Below are positions 12,903 through 26,769 of a stretch of 64,000 nucleotides of DNA, piece by piece. The stretch lies in the NCBI GenBank assembly GCA_902806565.1, contig CADCXA010000006.1:310001-374000 (forward strand), read 5' to 3'. The translations under genes were made by a program, and so were the position numbers. Under the pieces are notes generated by a model. The model worked only from the letters and a program-made list of their open reading frames with translations, did no database searches and had not been told where the DNA came from. The DNA is from Hypoxylon rubiginosum. Its lineage: Eukaryota; Ascomycota; Sordariomycetes; Xylariales; Hypoxylaceae. Position 1 is the stretch's first letter. Every line of letters starts with the position of its first letter.

Positions 12903-14420
12903 GCTTGGGGTGTTATATGGGAAGAGTCATAGGCGGCCGGAAGAAGGCAAGCACAGGTCAGGCAAAAATAACAACGGGGAAGGTGGCCATGAGAAAGGCG
13001 ATCAGGAAGGAGACCTAATGCTAATGGTCCCGAGGCAAGATGGAGCAATGGGCTCGTCGACTGCCAAGACAAGCTCAGACTGCGCGCTGGTCAGTTGGGG
13101 TGTGGAGGGAGGATTTCTATGAGGTCGCAGCTCTTATTGGTGTAGCTATGATGACATTGAAGGGTCGGTGTAATTGTGAGTGCTCCGTATGTGGTGTAGG
13201 GGACAGGCTGCGAGCTCGTCAGTTCTCGAACGAGGCGCGTGGAGGTGGTCCCGGGTCCCTGGGTGAAGCTCTAGGGTCCGGAGGAGCCCAAGTCTGGAAG
13301 ATCAGCAGTTGGGCAGAGACGAGCTACTCCTGCTACAGTAATGTACGCAATTCCCGTCGAAGGGGGGTTTCCAAGGATTTTTCCAGGGCTTGGACGGCAA
13401 AGGGAACGACGTCGTCGAAGCTTCAGGAGACGGCGAGGTTTTTGGTGGATGTCAAACCAAGGAAAACCGCGAGACCAGCGTGAGTAGCAGAGTGGGTAAA
13501 AGAGGGTCATCAGCGACAGCTCAGTTATTTCGGCGTCCCAGAGGCGATATGCCCTGGAAGCCCTGGGAAGGCTTGGAAGCTTGGGCGAGGGTGAGGGTGA
13601 GGGTACGGTACGTTAAGGTACGTACAGAAGCGATCCTGGGTCCTGCGGTAGGGGAAGGATGTATGTGGACTTTGACCCTTGCTCCAGCAGTGATGGGCGC
13701 ACGTATCGACAGGATGGAGCTAGAGCCTGGTCTGCACCTCGAGAGCAGAGCAGCAGGGGTCTTGGGTGGATATGGGGACATGGGGACATGGGGGACGGGC
13801 GAGCATGCGATCGATAGGTACTGTAATTGCACGTCTTGGCAGAAGTGGATGGCCGAATGAGGTAGACCGTATCTAGGTAGGTAGAGGCAGACCGTATGAT
13901 ACCAGCCTATGATACCAGCCAATGTAAGAAGTAGAAGTAGGTATTGTACAATACATACATACAAATACCTCTACAGTAGCAGTTGTAGCTGTTGGGCTAG
14001 GGACGGTTAACGGAGCTGGCTGACGCCCACCATCACTACCACTACCACCACTGATGAACACCGATGCTGGGCGCTGGGCGGCTAGTCGCTGAATGATGTT
14101 ACGGTATTTCTTCACCGTGTCGCCTGGGGGGCCGAGGATAGGATGGATCCCCAGGTGGGATTGTATATACGTCAGGTATGTGTGTGTGTATGTATGTATG
14201 TATGTATGTATGCTGCTGGTTAAGGGCAGTCGGCTATCATGTATGTATGTATGTATGTCTGTCCTGTCTGTATATCCGTCTGTCTATATGTACGTACGTG
14301 TATTGCGCATACCGCATCGCATACCTGCCCAAAGTTAGGAGTGGTAGCAGAGCGGTGAAGAAGCAGAAAGATGGCGAACTTGCGATGACTTCTTCTTTTT
14401 TTTTGGAGCCCGCCAAGTAC
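12903..14420. other. Upstream region of the Zn2Cys6 gene
   Basis: Probable promoter and long 5' leader. It includes a GGTGAGGGTGAGGGT direct repeat near 13588 and a GTAT-rich microsatellite at 14187-14258. Short frames on both strands overlap each other and show no family signature. Confidence 0.5.
14187..14258. repeat. (GTAT)n microsatellite, two blocks
   Basis: GT-rich sequence passes into repeated GTAT units at about 14187-14211. A second GTAT block follows at about 14240-14258 after roughly 28 bases of unique sequence. It is non-coding: the frames running through it are only YVCM-type repeats. Confidence 0.85.
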
Positions 14421-15770
14421 GCAAAATTCTATGTGGAGGTTTATCCCAGCCCGACTCTAATTGACGAATGATATAGACAAGTTCGCCTTTTTTTGTAGTC
14501 TAAAACATGAGCTAATACTAGTAGTAGACGGGATGGTAGTGTCGTAAGGGACAGAAGGGTAGGTTAACTCGTGGACTCGGAATGTAGTCGATCACCTTTG
14601 GTACATTGTACGCAGTAACGCAGTAACGCAGTAATTAACAAGTCGAACCCGGACAAGCGATAAGCTAAAGAGGTATGGTATGAATATCACTATTGGGTTG
14701 TTGGGTGTTAATATGTCGTAGAGTATATCATTTGTTTTTTTTTCCCCAGCCGCGATCCAATATTATGCTATCTCGCATAGGAGAAAAAAAGAAGACGAGG
14801 ATATGCGAAAAAGTTCGGAAGCTGCCCTAGTTTGGAGATTTGCGTAGGGCACTAGGGCACTGGGTAGCGTGTTGTACCTACCAACCGTCCGATTTAGTAG
14901 CACAGGCAGATTGATTTCCGTTGTGCGACTACACAGGTGTTACTCGAGTCCGTACCAGGTAGCGAGGAAACGCGAGGTACTAGTACGTGCACCTAACTTA
15001 GAACCGGCGATTTCGTACTTTGACCCAGGTACTTCTTCAAAATAGCGCCTCTTGCTTGGCGTCATGTTTTTTTTTTCTTCTCTACTATGTACTCGGCCTT
15101 GTCTCGCCTTACTTCGTAGCGTGGTCCAGATAAGTTAGCGCATGCTGCGGGTGGAACTACGCCGTAACGGCACTAACTAAATAGACCGGCCAACGGGCTC
15201 TCGGATGTCATAACCTTCGAGAGGTACCCGCCCCTCCTAGTTTCTACCGACGGGAGTCTTCTACCAGGTAGCGAGGTATGTCCATATGTATAATCATTTA
15301 TAGGCGTGCAGAACAATGTACTAGTACATCGAGGCAGATGGCTGGTCGCGGATAAGAGGCAGCAGTGCCAAATAAGCGAATGGCGGGTGTATCGTATATT
15401 CCAAGTACCTAAGAGGTAAGATAAGTATATACATATGTACATTGATGTATGTAGGAATACATACATCTAGCCAAGTACCCACAAACTGCGTTACTGCGAT
15501 GGGAGAGATATTGTCTATTACCTAAAAATAACCACTCGTGGTTTTATATATACAAACTGCTTTGAAACAAGTGTGTCTACGTGAAGATGACCAAGACCCT
15601 CAAAAAAAAGGAAGACTTAATAAAACTTCTATAGCTATGTATAGCTTAGTATAAATTAGTTTGCTGTTCGGTCATGATCAGGTGTCCGTCTGTGACAGGG
15701 ATATGCTACCATAGTACATGAATTTCGAACGTCTAAGCACATTCTCCGAAGGCGGGGAACCCTTCTGTGG

Positions 15771-15798
15771 TCACTGGTCTCACTGGTCTCACTGGTCT
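15771..15798. repeat. Three 9-bp tandem repeats (TCACTGGTC)
   Basis: TCACTGGTC occurs three times head to tail, followed by TG. It is non-coding. Confidence 0.8.
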
Positions 15799-18700
15799 GC
15801 CTCTGTAGTCTGCCATCGTTTATCAACGAGACGGGTACCGGTGGTCTCCTATCTCTCAAACTGTCCCCGGACATAAATGAGAATGAGAAGAAGAAAAAAA
15901 CGAGGCATCACCATCCTCGACAGAATGAATGGCTATGAATGATCTTGTTCCTAAACGGTAGTATCGCGGGATTAGACATATTGAAGGCAAAGCTTCATAC
16001 ACGGTTAGTTTTATAACATGTATTCCCACTGACACTGTTACCTTCTTTCTTTATATGTACGAATACCGAGGACCTAGACCCAGTTGACATGACATTTCTT
16101 TTTTTGACAGGACCACCATGTGAACTAGATTTCCTCCGCCCTCGAATCACAAAAAGGTCCGGACTTGGGGAAGTCTAGTAGGATCACTGCATTGCATTGC
16201 CCAATGGCTCGGAAAGCGGCTGATCAGTACCTGCAAGTACAGACATGCACATCCTTGGGCTTGGTACCTACGGTACCCAGCGCTTGGAATGCGGGTATGC
16301 AATGTCTAAACGGCACGTCTTCAGTTTCTCTCCTATGCGGCAATAGGCGATCAACCCGTTCGAGTCCCATCGGCTATTTGCTGTTGGTTCACTTCGACGT
16401 TGAGAAAAGAAGAAAAAAAGAAAAAAAAGAAACAACTCAAGTCCACAACTTAATAACACTCTTAAGAGCCAAACCAACTACAGACACCCACCGTTCCTTG
16501 CCGTAACATATGATGCCGATGTATGGTCTTGATTTGAGTTGCGACAGGTGTTAGATATCTAGTACAGCTTAACAAGGGAGTTGTAAGCCACCTCTGGTTA
16601 GTATGGCAATGCGTCTATTCTACATGATCATGCAGAGCCATAGGTATCCTACCCAAGACATGCCTTGGTAAGCAAGCACCTACGCTCTCTTGCATATGGG
16701 TGTACCCGATGATCGCGGGCTGATGTATGTATAAAGTGTTCGGGTGTGATCAGTGTCGCGCACAAGATCGAGAACGGGGACGAGAACAAACAAGAACAAG
16801 GTGAAAGGATGCATACAGACTTGATGTTTAGATAGAGTTGCCGTTCTTCTTGATATCATCTTCTACGACTGGTCTCGATCAGATTCACTAGTTTTTCGTT
16901 GACCGCTAGAATTACGAAATGGGGATATCCCTTATGTACAACCACCCAGCCACTCCGCCAACAGGTGCTAGGCTAGAATATCTAGATCTACTAGTGCTAC
17001 CATTGCGAAACGTACGGTATTGCTCGTGATGTTTAAAGCAATTACCGAGGAAGCTGGGAGGAGTAGGAATGGGGGATCCCTAAATACTTGCGAGCTTTTG
17101 CTCACGCGGTGAGGATGGGGGGCTCGGCGAGATGATAGGTAGACGGATTCATTCACCAGTGTCGAGGTTGCTGATAGGAAACCTGGACCCCTCCCGCTTC
17201 CACCAATCCTACGAGGTGACGACTCTTACTCCACGCAGCGGTCGTACGCTTCCCGCCTACATATACCTACATATGGGGACCCCGATCGAATCCGTTGATA
17301 AAGCCGCATCAGAGGAGATGCAGCGACCCGGGTGGGCTGGCTGGTGGTGAAGAAGAAGGCGTAGATCGCTGTCAAGAAGCACGGCCCTTCATGCGGGTAG
17401 AGTTGATGTGACATGCATGCATTCGTGGTCATGCCGTGAATGTGGATAGTGGATATACCAAAGTGCGCACTAACGATGCCCGCGATAGTTGACGTGAGCA
17501 GTATCGAATATAAACCTCGAGATATAGTCACTGTATTATGTATACCGGACGGGGTATAATAGTAGGCGTACGCTTCGATTCCGCCAATAACGCCATCTAT
17601 GTATATGCCTGGGCCGGCTCCGAAATGGTGGTCGGGATTTCAAGGGATCAATTGGCAAGGGTTGTTAACGACTATACGCGGCCTTCTTTATTTGGGAATT
17701 TCCTCTATTAATAAGATGCCCTCAGGGTTTATAAGAGGTTGTTACTATGTAGTTATCGGTCCGCTTCTGCATCAATGATCTCCGTGAGTACCCGTTCTGG
17801 AAAGTCCGTAAGACGATTGAAAGTTCCTGGAGCTCATTCGAGTCCAATTTGGGTCAAATGATATGATAGTTGAAGCTGACAATGCGGCATAAAATACCTA
17901 GGTATTTAGTATATGCGGCGGAACGTAAGGTATTACTCCTTAGGGCCTATTTGTTGAAGAATGCTCATACATACTATGTATGTACATGCCTCTACATATT
18001 ATCGACCGCAACCCGCACGCAGCCCACAGCCCCCCTACTTATGCGGAGTTAAGACGGGGCTCACACCAAGTATTGTTCGCGAATTCGCGTTGAAGATCTG
18101 CCCTCAAGTCAAGTGAGGAAACGTGCGCGCATGTACGCGCTGATCGCAAGTCTCGTGTCTACAGAGCACCATGTGGTTTCGACTCTGTGCGTGACACTCC
18201 CATCTAAATTTGATGGAGCTTCGCACATATTAGAAGTTGAAGCTACGGTAACCTATACCCATCGTCACCTTAATGTTCCCGAGCCAAAAGATGTCGATCG
18301 GGGGTTTCGGCCCATAGGCCCGCAATTAGGATTTCGATTGACGAGTTCTCGAACGGTCGAACAGCACTGTAGGCATCTTCACCGTACACATGTTATCCCT
18401 TCTAATACAGAGGAGGCTATATGCCCACCTAAGTAGTAATATCTTAGCAGTAATAACTATAGGCAATTATAGTCGAATCTACTTTATATCACATATATGT
18501 ACACCTAGTGACGTAAACTTATAGTCGCATGGATGATTGTTTGCTTCCTCTACCTAGATACAGTCAAGATATTGCAGACGACAGTGTTGGTGTTGGTGAC
18601 AAATATGACTGCTCGATAAGGCCTTGTCCTTGGATACATTAGGTATATAGACATACTTCTTCCGCGACTCACTCAAACCGCGGAATTCAATACCTCCTAT

Positions 18701-21700
18701 ACGGTACATTAGAAGCACATGTGACATCATTCACCTTCAGCCTTACAGTATGTCACTTAATCATACATGTCTCCTACTTCCGATATATTACTACATAGTA
18801 TGTAGAGTAATTCCGCGGGAAGTACCTGTAGTACCGCACGACAGGATCCAGGACAGGACAGGTACCTAGCTGTTTTCGATACTATCTGATTTGCTTGATG
18901 CGATTGTCACACCACTTTCCACCCCCCTGGACCCAAAAGCTGGAATTTCTTATCAAGACCCTGTCACATCGAAATGGATGCTCGTCGATGGTCTTGGCTT
19001 GTTTCGAAGGTATCAACCTACAAGGCACGAACTAGAAAATTTTGAGATCTTCTTAGGCGCCATCGCCGGGAGAGGATATCCGATGAGCAAGTCTCTTTTC
19101 TACAGAGCTATCTAAGCTATGTTCTCGCAGGTGGCAAAAATTGGGAGGAAAAGAGCTTCTAGATAGATGCCCAATATGGAGACAAGGAAGACGCTATGTT
19201 TGACATGTTCGACGTGCGCCCTAAATAGTGCCCCGCAGTCCACGTTTACCCCTTGTTTGTCCTTGTCGAGAGACTCAAACTAGTCGCTAGCTAAGCAGGT
19301 AGCTAAACTAGCTAAACCCATAGCCATAGGAAGAAGCCGTCCAGGCCGTCCTGGGCTGCCTGGGCTGCCTGGTAGCCTGGATTTGGCAACATGCAGAGTC
19401 TTGTCGATCCATGCTGATGGGTACTATGTACCTATGTAAGACTCAGCTACGCACGAACTGACAGATACCGTCATAGTTGAGCCAATAAAAACAACATGTA
19501 ATTAAATCATGCAAAATCTCCATATAGCAAGACCCCTTACCCGTATGTATCGCGACATCTACCTATATGGTAAGAAATAATAAACTCCAGTGGACATCGT
19601 GATCATCGTAGTACTAGACTAACCCAAGCCAGCGCTGCGGGCTCGACTACTGTAAAAGCCACGTGCGTAAAATCAGACCACATCAACAGATCTGGCATTG
19701 TAAGCGACACCTTCGCCCGTTTCGGGCTTCTCATGCTACACGGGCTGACGACCCTGAATAGTCGAAAAGAGCTGAACATCATGGTTCGTAGACAGCCACC
19801 GTCCGCTAGCGTTATCATTCTCGGCTCGGCTGAGTACGGGTGAGCCGCACTGACGCGCTGCTCAACATTTAGGCGAATTCCTAAGATAGCAAATCCTGGC
19901 CTTATATGTGTAGCAAGTGTAATAAGAGCCCGGTCGGGGGTTGACCTTGCGACGACGGATAGGTGCGCAAACCCTTCCAAACCATATCAACACTCAGTTC
20001 GCGGCGCAAAATATACATATACATCGCTGAGCATAATCTCACATAAATTAACCAGTGCAAAATACTACACTTGGGATGAATTAAGGGGCAATGCGGATTC
20101 GTATTGATGGGAGCAATACTGTCTTTTGGATAGCCCATGGTAGACGCGTTGACGCTTCAACGCTTTGGGGTTTGGTTTGGGGACTTTGGAAATTAGAAAT
20201 CGTGAAGCAGGCCGTTCCGTCGAGCAGCGGCACACATTACCCAGTAAGGAAATGAACCAGCTACAGAGCGATTGCGAACGGACAATTTGACGTTCAGCAC
20301 GTTCAGCTCTTGATTTGGTGGCGCCCAATAGGGTTGTCAATCAAGTCCCAGAGTCATGGCCATGGGAAAGAAGAAAAAAATAAGATCAAGCTTACAAGTG
20401 ATAGTTCCTTTTCGCTTGCAGCTTTCCCGTTGGCCAACGTTTTCAATCCAGACGTCTCCGAGATTTTAATCCCTGCCAGTTTCTAAATCTATCGAATTTT
20501 GTTCGGACGTACCATCCGAACGACAAGTCCAAGTCCGCAAGATGCTGGGGGGACGGAAGGGCACGGCCTAGTTCGTTTGAACTTCTTTCTCTTGTGGCTC
20601 AGACTTATACGACTACGAGGTATTAAAGATCCTTCAGTCGTTCGCCGGCCGTGGGTCTCACCTAGTACAGGATATGAAACCTTCGAAGCGGCCGTCATAT
20701 TCGTTACAAATCGGACTCTTAACTTACGCGTTCGATATGTCGCCGCAATATGCAAGACGCCATGCGTAGCCGTACTAATCCTCCCTTGCGGCTCAAATGG
20801 CTATTCCTGCTGTCACTGCCATCTGCCTACCACGCGCAGCCTAACATCCTTGCAAGGCCAATCATTTAGTGATGCGCGACCCCGTGGGGTTTCGTGGCTA
20901 CGTATGGCATATGCACGACGTAGGCAGTGTAGTGTATCACGGCGTACCGGCACTTCAACAATGCTACCCTTAGAAGCATGACTTTGCACTCGGCCATCGA
21001 GCCCTTCTAACACACGAGGAGAACTTGGCAGCAAGGCTACCAAGCTCCTTGCATCCTACGCGCTTAGTCTCATGATCGTAAGTGGTGAGTTCGCAGAGAC
21101 GCCCTGTTTGACTAGTAGACTAACATTTTACCCTTAGGGCAGTGAAATAACACCGTGACATTCTAATACGATCTTGTTGACCGAATCTTCGTTTTAAGGG
21201 GCTTTGAGGTCTTGTTATGGCCTGATCAATAGGATCTATAGCGGGATCGAGAACGAATCGACACCATAACGCCGGTGATGCCCATTCAATAGAATTTCGT
21301 CAGCCTTGTTTTTCTTGATAGATCTTAGCTCCATCAATCACCTAGGAGATTCAAGAGTCTAGACTTCTAGACGCATTCTAAGCGCTTTCAAGGCTACGTA
21401 GTCGTCTTCCGTGTCAAACTTTAACTATAGCGGAGGTAGTTAGAGTAATGGATAGATGTCAACACCCCACAGTAACATCGTGGAGATTCGGAGGTTGTGT
21501 CTCCCTGGCCCGGCCGCTAAGTCTCATTATCTGTACATATTAGGACCCAAATACGACCTTACTACAGCTTCTATAATGTGAACGTTACCGTACAATACAA
21601 CTACATGTAAGTGCAACAATGCAAGGAAACAACACCGAATAACAAGACAGTCTACCTAGGTAGCTAAAAGACAGCGTATCTTAAGGCATAAGGCTGACAG

Positions 21701-24700
21701 CCCTGATTATACCATCGTACTATGTATAACTTGTGCATATTTCGAGGTTACCTACCACATACATAGTAAGAGGTTCGACTATAAATACCGAAGATGTTGC
21801 CGTTACATTTGCAAGATATATTAAACCAAACACATGCCAATGTCACCGTGAACTTGAGGAACGCGTACCGTTGAAATCTGGTTGTGGTCGTGTGTGTGGT
21901 GTTACTAATCGGTCTACCTTTTGCCGGCGCTTCGACTTACAGCTCGGTAAATCGGCCAAATCAGCCATGCTTACACGCCCCATGGGTCCATGGTACCAAA
22001 GACGTCATTCCACGGCGAAAGGGAAGCGTATGACATCCCGGACGGTAATTTGCCTTAATAAGAACCATGCCTATATGAGATACAAGCCCCGAAGAAAAAT
22101 AGAGTGCGGGTACCCGTAAAAAAGCGGTACTATGTCTGTATGTACGTGTAAGAATGGGCATTCCCTTGCGAAGCTTCATTAACCGTACAGGACATGATTT
22201 TCTGCAGATCCGTTCTAGACCGTTGGACCCTTGCGGGAAAAATGCCTGTCAGAATTTTCCCCATTTTAGCTTCGCTTGTTCAAGGACCGCGCCCTCTTTC
22301 TCCAAATGCCGTCGGCAACAGACGAGAGACCCGAGCCCTTCACTACTGCAAGGTACGTCGGCTGCGAATAGCTCCAAAGGCCCTACAAGCAATTCCCATC
22401 CAGTGAGTCTGTAAGTGAGGCAAATGATTTTGGTGATACTTTAAAAGTTATATATAATATCCTTGGATGATATAAACATTGTATATTTAATATGATATAG
22501 GCCTGTGTATGAAGTATGTACTACAGGCACGAGAATAGGCATAGGCATGATATGTTCTTATTGTTGTTGTGTTCCTTGATTCGCGAACGTAACGCCGAAT
22601 CCTTGCCGAGTACTGGTACTGTCGCCTTGACTCTGCAACAGTGTAACAGCTCACAGGCCTTACCACACCTGTAGGTACCATTACTGCGGTTATTAACGGA
22701 CAGGGTACTAATTGTTTTCAGAAAGCTCCCCCTCTGCCCCTCAAGCTTATAAACTCACGTGATCTTTAGCAATCTCTCTGCTGCATTGTAGCAGTTGTAG
22801 CAGCGTCGTTAGCAGGCAGGCAGGCAGTCAAGCGCAAGTCCCCATGTGCATCAGGGGTCCCCGCCTTTTATTGCTGCCTCTTGGGCCTTTGCTGATTGGT
22901 GGGTCTAAAGTCCGACTTTGTATCTGTACATAGTACTCCCGCTGCCAGGCTGCCCCTCCTTGACGACTGTCACAACGACCCTCGGACAAACCCGATAAGG
23001 CATAAATCTTTCGAGTCTTGCACAAACGATCATCAATGCCCAATAAAGCTCTACTACAACTTCAGCATTGCCCTTCCTGCACCCGTATAGAAAAAATGGC
23101 CAAAATGCAAGGGGGGCTGCAGATGAATAATGACAAGTCTTCGGAATAGTAAGCTGACAAGAAGGACGAACGACGGCAGCCATCCGTTTCTAAGGAAAAG
23201 CACCAGCCTCACGAGCAAAACATGCCTAGTGCAACGGCCTACCGTCTAAGACATTGCTCACCATTTACTCTTTTCCGCCACACGACGCGACACGCCGGTA
23301 GATCAGCCTCCGTTTACGAGACGCGACACGAATATGTCTATCAGCCCAGCCTCGTCGCGAGTTCACACGTCTTACTTACCAGAAGCGTGCGTGCGTGTGT
23401 TATTTGCTATCAATTCACACCACCTACCTACTACGTAAGAACTGACCCCCACGAGTTGGGGAGGTGTAACATCTCCTTATCGTCTCGTCACCTAGGTATG
23501 TATGTACACTCACCTTACGAGATGCTATTAACGGCTCTCTCGGAATCCGAGGTTGGATATGCATTTCTGAGACTGACCTGACCGGTGTTGGTGATGTATT
23601 CTGACGAAGGTGCAGATGCGGATTGTATAATGCAACTCTGCACCCACGTCTATAAGACCAAAGGTTCCTACCTAATCCTACGTTGCACGAGTAGCCATCG
23701 GCGATAATAACAGTTTGGAAACTTCTCATTGTAAAAGACTGATAATAGACCAGCATCTCGCGTTTCACTCGTAATGGACTTCATAATCTCTAATCGGGAT
23801 CGTCGCCTTTTTCTGCAGCAATATCATCATAGCAGAACTATGCAATGTAATGCAGCCACTTTGGAGACTGGCTGACCCTTTTACGACTTGGATTATGATA
23901 TATCATTCCCGTCAACCAGGTATGATCCTTCAACTGCCGTCCCGCCCAGCTAATGGATTACCAACAATGCCATTAGATAATGCCGTCCATCTCTGCCGGA
24001 CTCGACTATGGGACCGTCAGCAATATCCTATGCAGTTATCATACGAGATTCAAGCTACTCGTTGCGGCGCGGAGATATTGGACATCGCTTTGACTTTGAC
24101 TCGTATAAACTCGCTAATCGATAGTTGTCGAGAGGTATTCCCGTGCTACCTACACTGATCGGTCTGATCCCACATTTCCCCACGATACGCGGTCATCCTT
24201 TAACGTCTTACATGCGTATCTCACTCATCCTCCCATCCATGGTAAGGGGGCTTGGGTGTGTACGGGGGAGGGCTATGTCAAATCATGTTGATAAAAGCTC
24301 CCATAATAGCCGAGGCAAAGTTATAAACAATAGGGAGGTAGGTGTTTTGGAAAAAGCTCATCACTTACAAAGGCACACGCCTCCCTCGCCTATGATTACC
24401 TTGATTCGAACGAGTCTCGTTACCCCATACGGGAACCCGCCTAAGAACCTGGGAACTAGCACTCTCCTTCACACCAACTCTGAGGTAGGTAGCCGACACG
24501 GCTACGGATTTATCCGTAGTTGGTGTGCGCGGATCATGCTGTGTACGACGGTTGAGGTGCACATTGCCATAGTAGGGCTGAAGGTCATGTGTGTTCCGAT
24601 CATGAAACGCCTCCACGATTCAGATCTGCCCATCCAAAAACTGATCTTGCAGATATTAAGAATCTTTCTGTTTCGTTTGTAGTATGATCTCAGGTTAGAT

Positions 24701-25040
24701 ACCTACCTACCCAGCCTACTCCAACCTGTATTGCCGCCTTTGGGTGCCGGCCGTAGAAGTTATCCCTTACTTTCTACCGCGACGGCACCAACAGTGAATG
24801 GACTATACAATCCTTCGTCCGTAAAAGAATGACTAACTTCCCTTGCCCGCGCGGCAACGTCGGGAACGACGGATCCATTCTGCTGGATCGAAGCGCACGT
24901 TCTGATTGCGTCGGCAGCAACCGACCATCAAGATTACGATTATAGTCCCGATCTCCCTTTAGAGCTACCGAGTCTTCCAGCATGCATCCAAGGCTGCCAA
25001 GCGGTTTGCTATGCTTTCCGGATTAGTTGATAGAGCAGGT

Positions 25041-25059
25041 CATCATCATCATCATCATC
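25041..25059. repeat. (CAT)6 microsatellite
   Basis: Six uninterrupted CAT units in the gene-free region. No coding frame with other support runs through it. Confidence 0.85.
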
Positions 25060-26769
25060 GCCTGGGTCTCACCGGCTTCGTACCCTCCCTGATTCCCTAC
25101 CCAGACAATAGCGTTTACCTAATAACATTGATCCGAAGTGGGCGGGCGAGTTCTGTACTTACTTCGCTGCCTACCTAACACGGTATACAATGCAATATTT
25201 GGGGGTCTCTTAATAACTGTGGTGTAGTTGACTGCAGTTTACCTAACCCGCTAGTCCAAAATTAGTAAAATCAGATACATATGGGATCGTCTACTCCCGT
25301 GGGGGGAAAAGGATTGAGGTCGGGTTGGTTACCATGTAAGTGGTGGTTAGCACAAAGATTGTAGATGTTTGTGTCACAAGAGTGAAAAGGTGCGGCAAGG
25401 TACATGGAGGTGGGAAAGTTTCTATTGGATGTCGACTCCGTTTCTGAAGCCTCAGAACTTCTCCTGTCCAACCCCTTCGCTTCCTCCAACCTGGTCTTCG
25501 GCTCCATCATGTATCGCACATATACCAATTGATTACACTCATACCTCTTTTTTAACCATGTTCAACACGATACGTTAGGTAGAAGCGAGGGCGTTGTGAC
25601 GGATCACTTCTCAGAAGGTCACAAGAGAACCACATCGCGGTGTGTTCTCCGCTCCGCTACTTCGCACCGTCATAACGCCGTAATTTGGGAGCACGGCATG
25701 GTTTAAGGTGATTCCATATTCTAGGGTTCGAAGATTTTCGAGAGACCCAAGCCGAGCCCGCACATCTCTCTCCCCAAAGTAGGAGAAGGATGAGACGTCG
25801 GAGATAGGTCATGCAGTGGAATACCACCACGAACAGCCATACCTTTTGTCCGAGCCACTTGTCCATCCCGTTTGCACGCATATCAGAGCAACCAGAGACA
25901 GAGACATCAAAGCGTCCTGGGGAGATCTGCATCACCTCGCTGCCAACTCGGACACCGCGAGCCACGGCTCGAACCAAATTCTGATCTGTCTCTTTTTGTC
26001 GTGCCCGCTGGGTTGGGGGCCACACTTTTTTTTCCTTCTTTCCTTTTACTACAGTACGAGAATCCTCATTTTGGCCCAACGGTGGTCTACGGGATAAGGG
26101 ACGGGATGGGATGGGGCCTGCAATAGCGCTGCACCTCGAATGCTGCGGCCGCAGAAAGGGTCTCACACGTTTTATCCACCAGAACAAAAAAATTTGCATG
26201 ATGAATGAATAAAAATACCTGTTTAACGGAATTGCTCGCCAGAGTTTGTTGGTGTTGGTTGTAACGAAATCTGAAATTCATCTGTCTTTTTCTTTTTTCT
26301 TTTTTTTTCCCTCCCTCCCTCTCTTGGACAGCCTTGCCAATCTCGCATATAACCTCGAAAAACGGCGATGAAGATCGTCCCAACGATCTAGGTCAAGGTG
26401 ATACAAAGGCTACTTCGCAACACCCGAAGGACCCTTCAGACTCTTTTCTGTGGGTTGTGTGGGTGAAACGGGACTGGATGGTTGGCAAGGGAGGGTGGGC
26501 GTCGAAGTGGAGATGCCACACGATCTCAAATCCCGAAGCAAATCCCGGGAGAACATCCTGAACATCTCTGGAGCATCCATCAGCCTCGTGTTATCGAAAA
26601 TGTGGAGGCTATCTCTCGCCAATTTTACTGGTGCCTCCCCAAAAATCGCCTGGACAAGCCTATTATCGGCTATCACCTTTTTCTGTCCTTTTTTTGTTTG
26701 CTTCCCCAATTCCAGTGCGCACGTACACCACGCACTCTCTCGGCCCGAACAAGTCTCATCGAGCCTTTA

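Larger units (their letters stand above)
14421..26769. other. About 12-kb gene desert
   Basis: I found no gene I can support. Frames up to about 185 codons exist, but they start at TTG/GTG or lack donors and acceptors that join them, and none shows a recognisable family motif. The stretch holds scattered microsatellites (15771-15798, 22811-22827, 25041-25059), TAGG/CCTA clusters, and G/C-rich short repeats near 19337-19380 (GGGCTGCCT units). It may be decayed repeats, long regulatory DNA or non-coding RNA; the sequence alone does not decide. Confidence 0.5.

Noticed and set aside
14178..14471. Frame with YVCMYVCM-type repeats
   Set aside because: It is a translation of the GTAT microsatellite, not a gene.
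16350..16390. CCGTTCGAGTCCC, a tRNA T-loop-like word
   Set aside because: The flanking bases do not pair as a T stem, and no acceptor or anticodon arm is found.
17226..17531. Minus-strand frame with a signal-peptide-like start
   Set aside because: The start codon would be GTG and no in-frame ATG precedes the hydrophobic stretch. No downstream domain or exon was found.
20499..20981. 160-codon plus-strand frame
   Set aside because: It begins at TTG, overlaps frames on the other strand and has a random-looking composition.
24125..24682. 185-codon plus-strand frame in the gene desert
   Set aside because: It begins at TTG, has no splice sites joining it to neighbours and shows no domain or consistent codon use.
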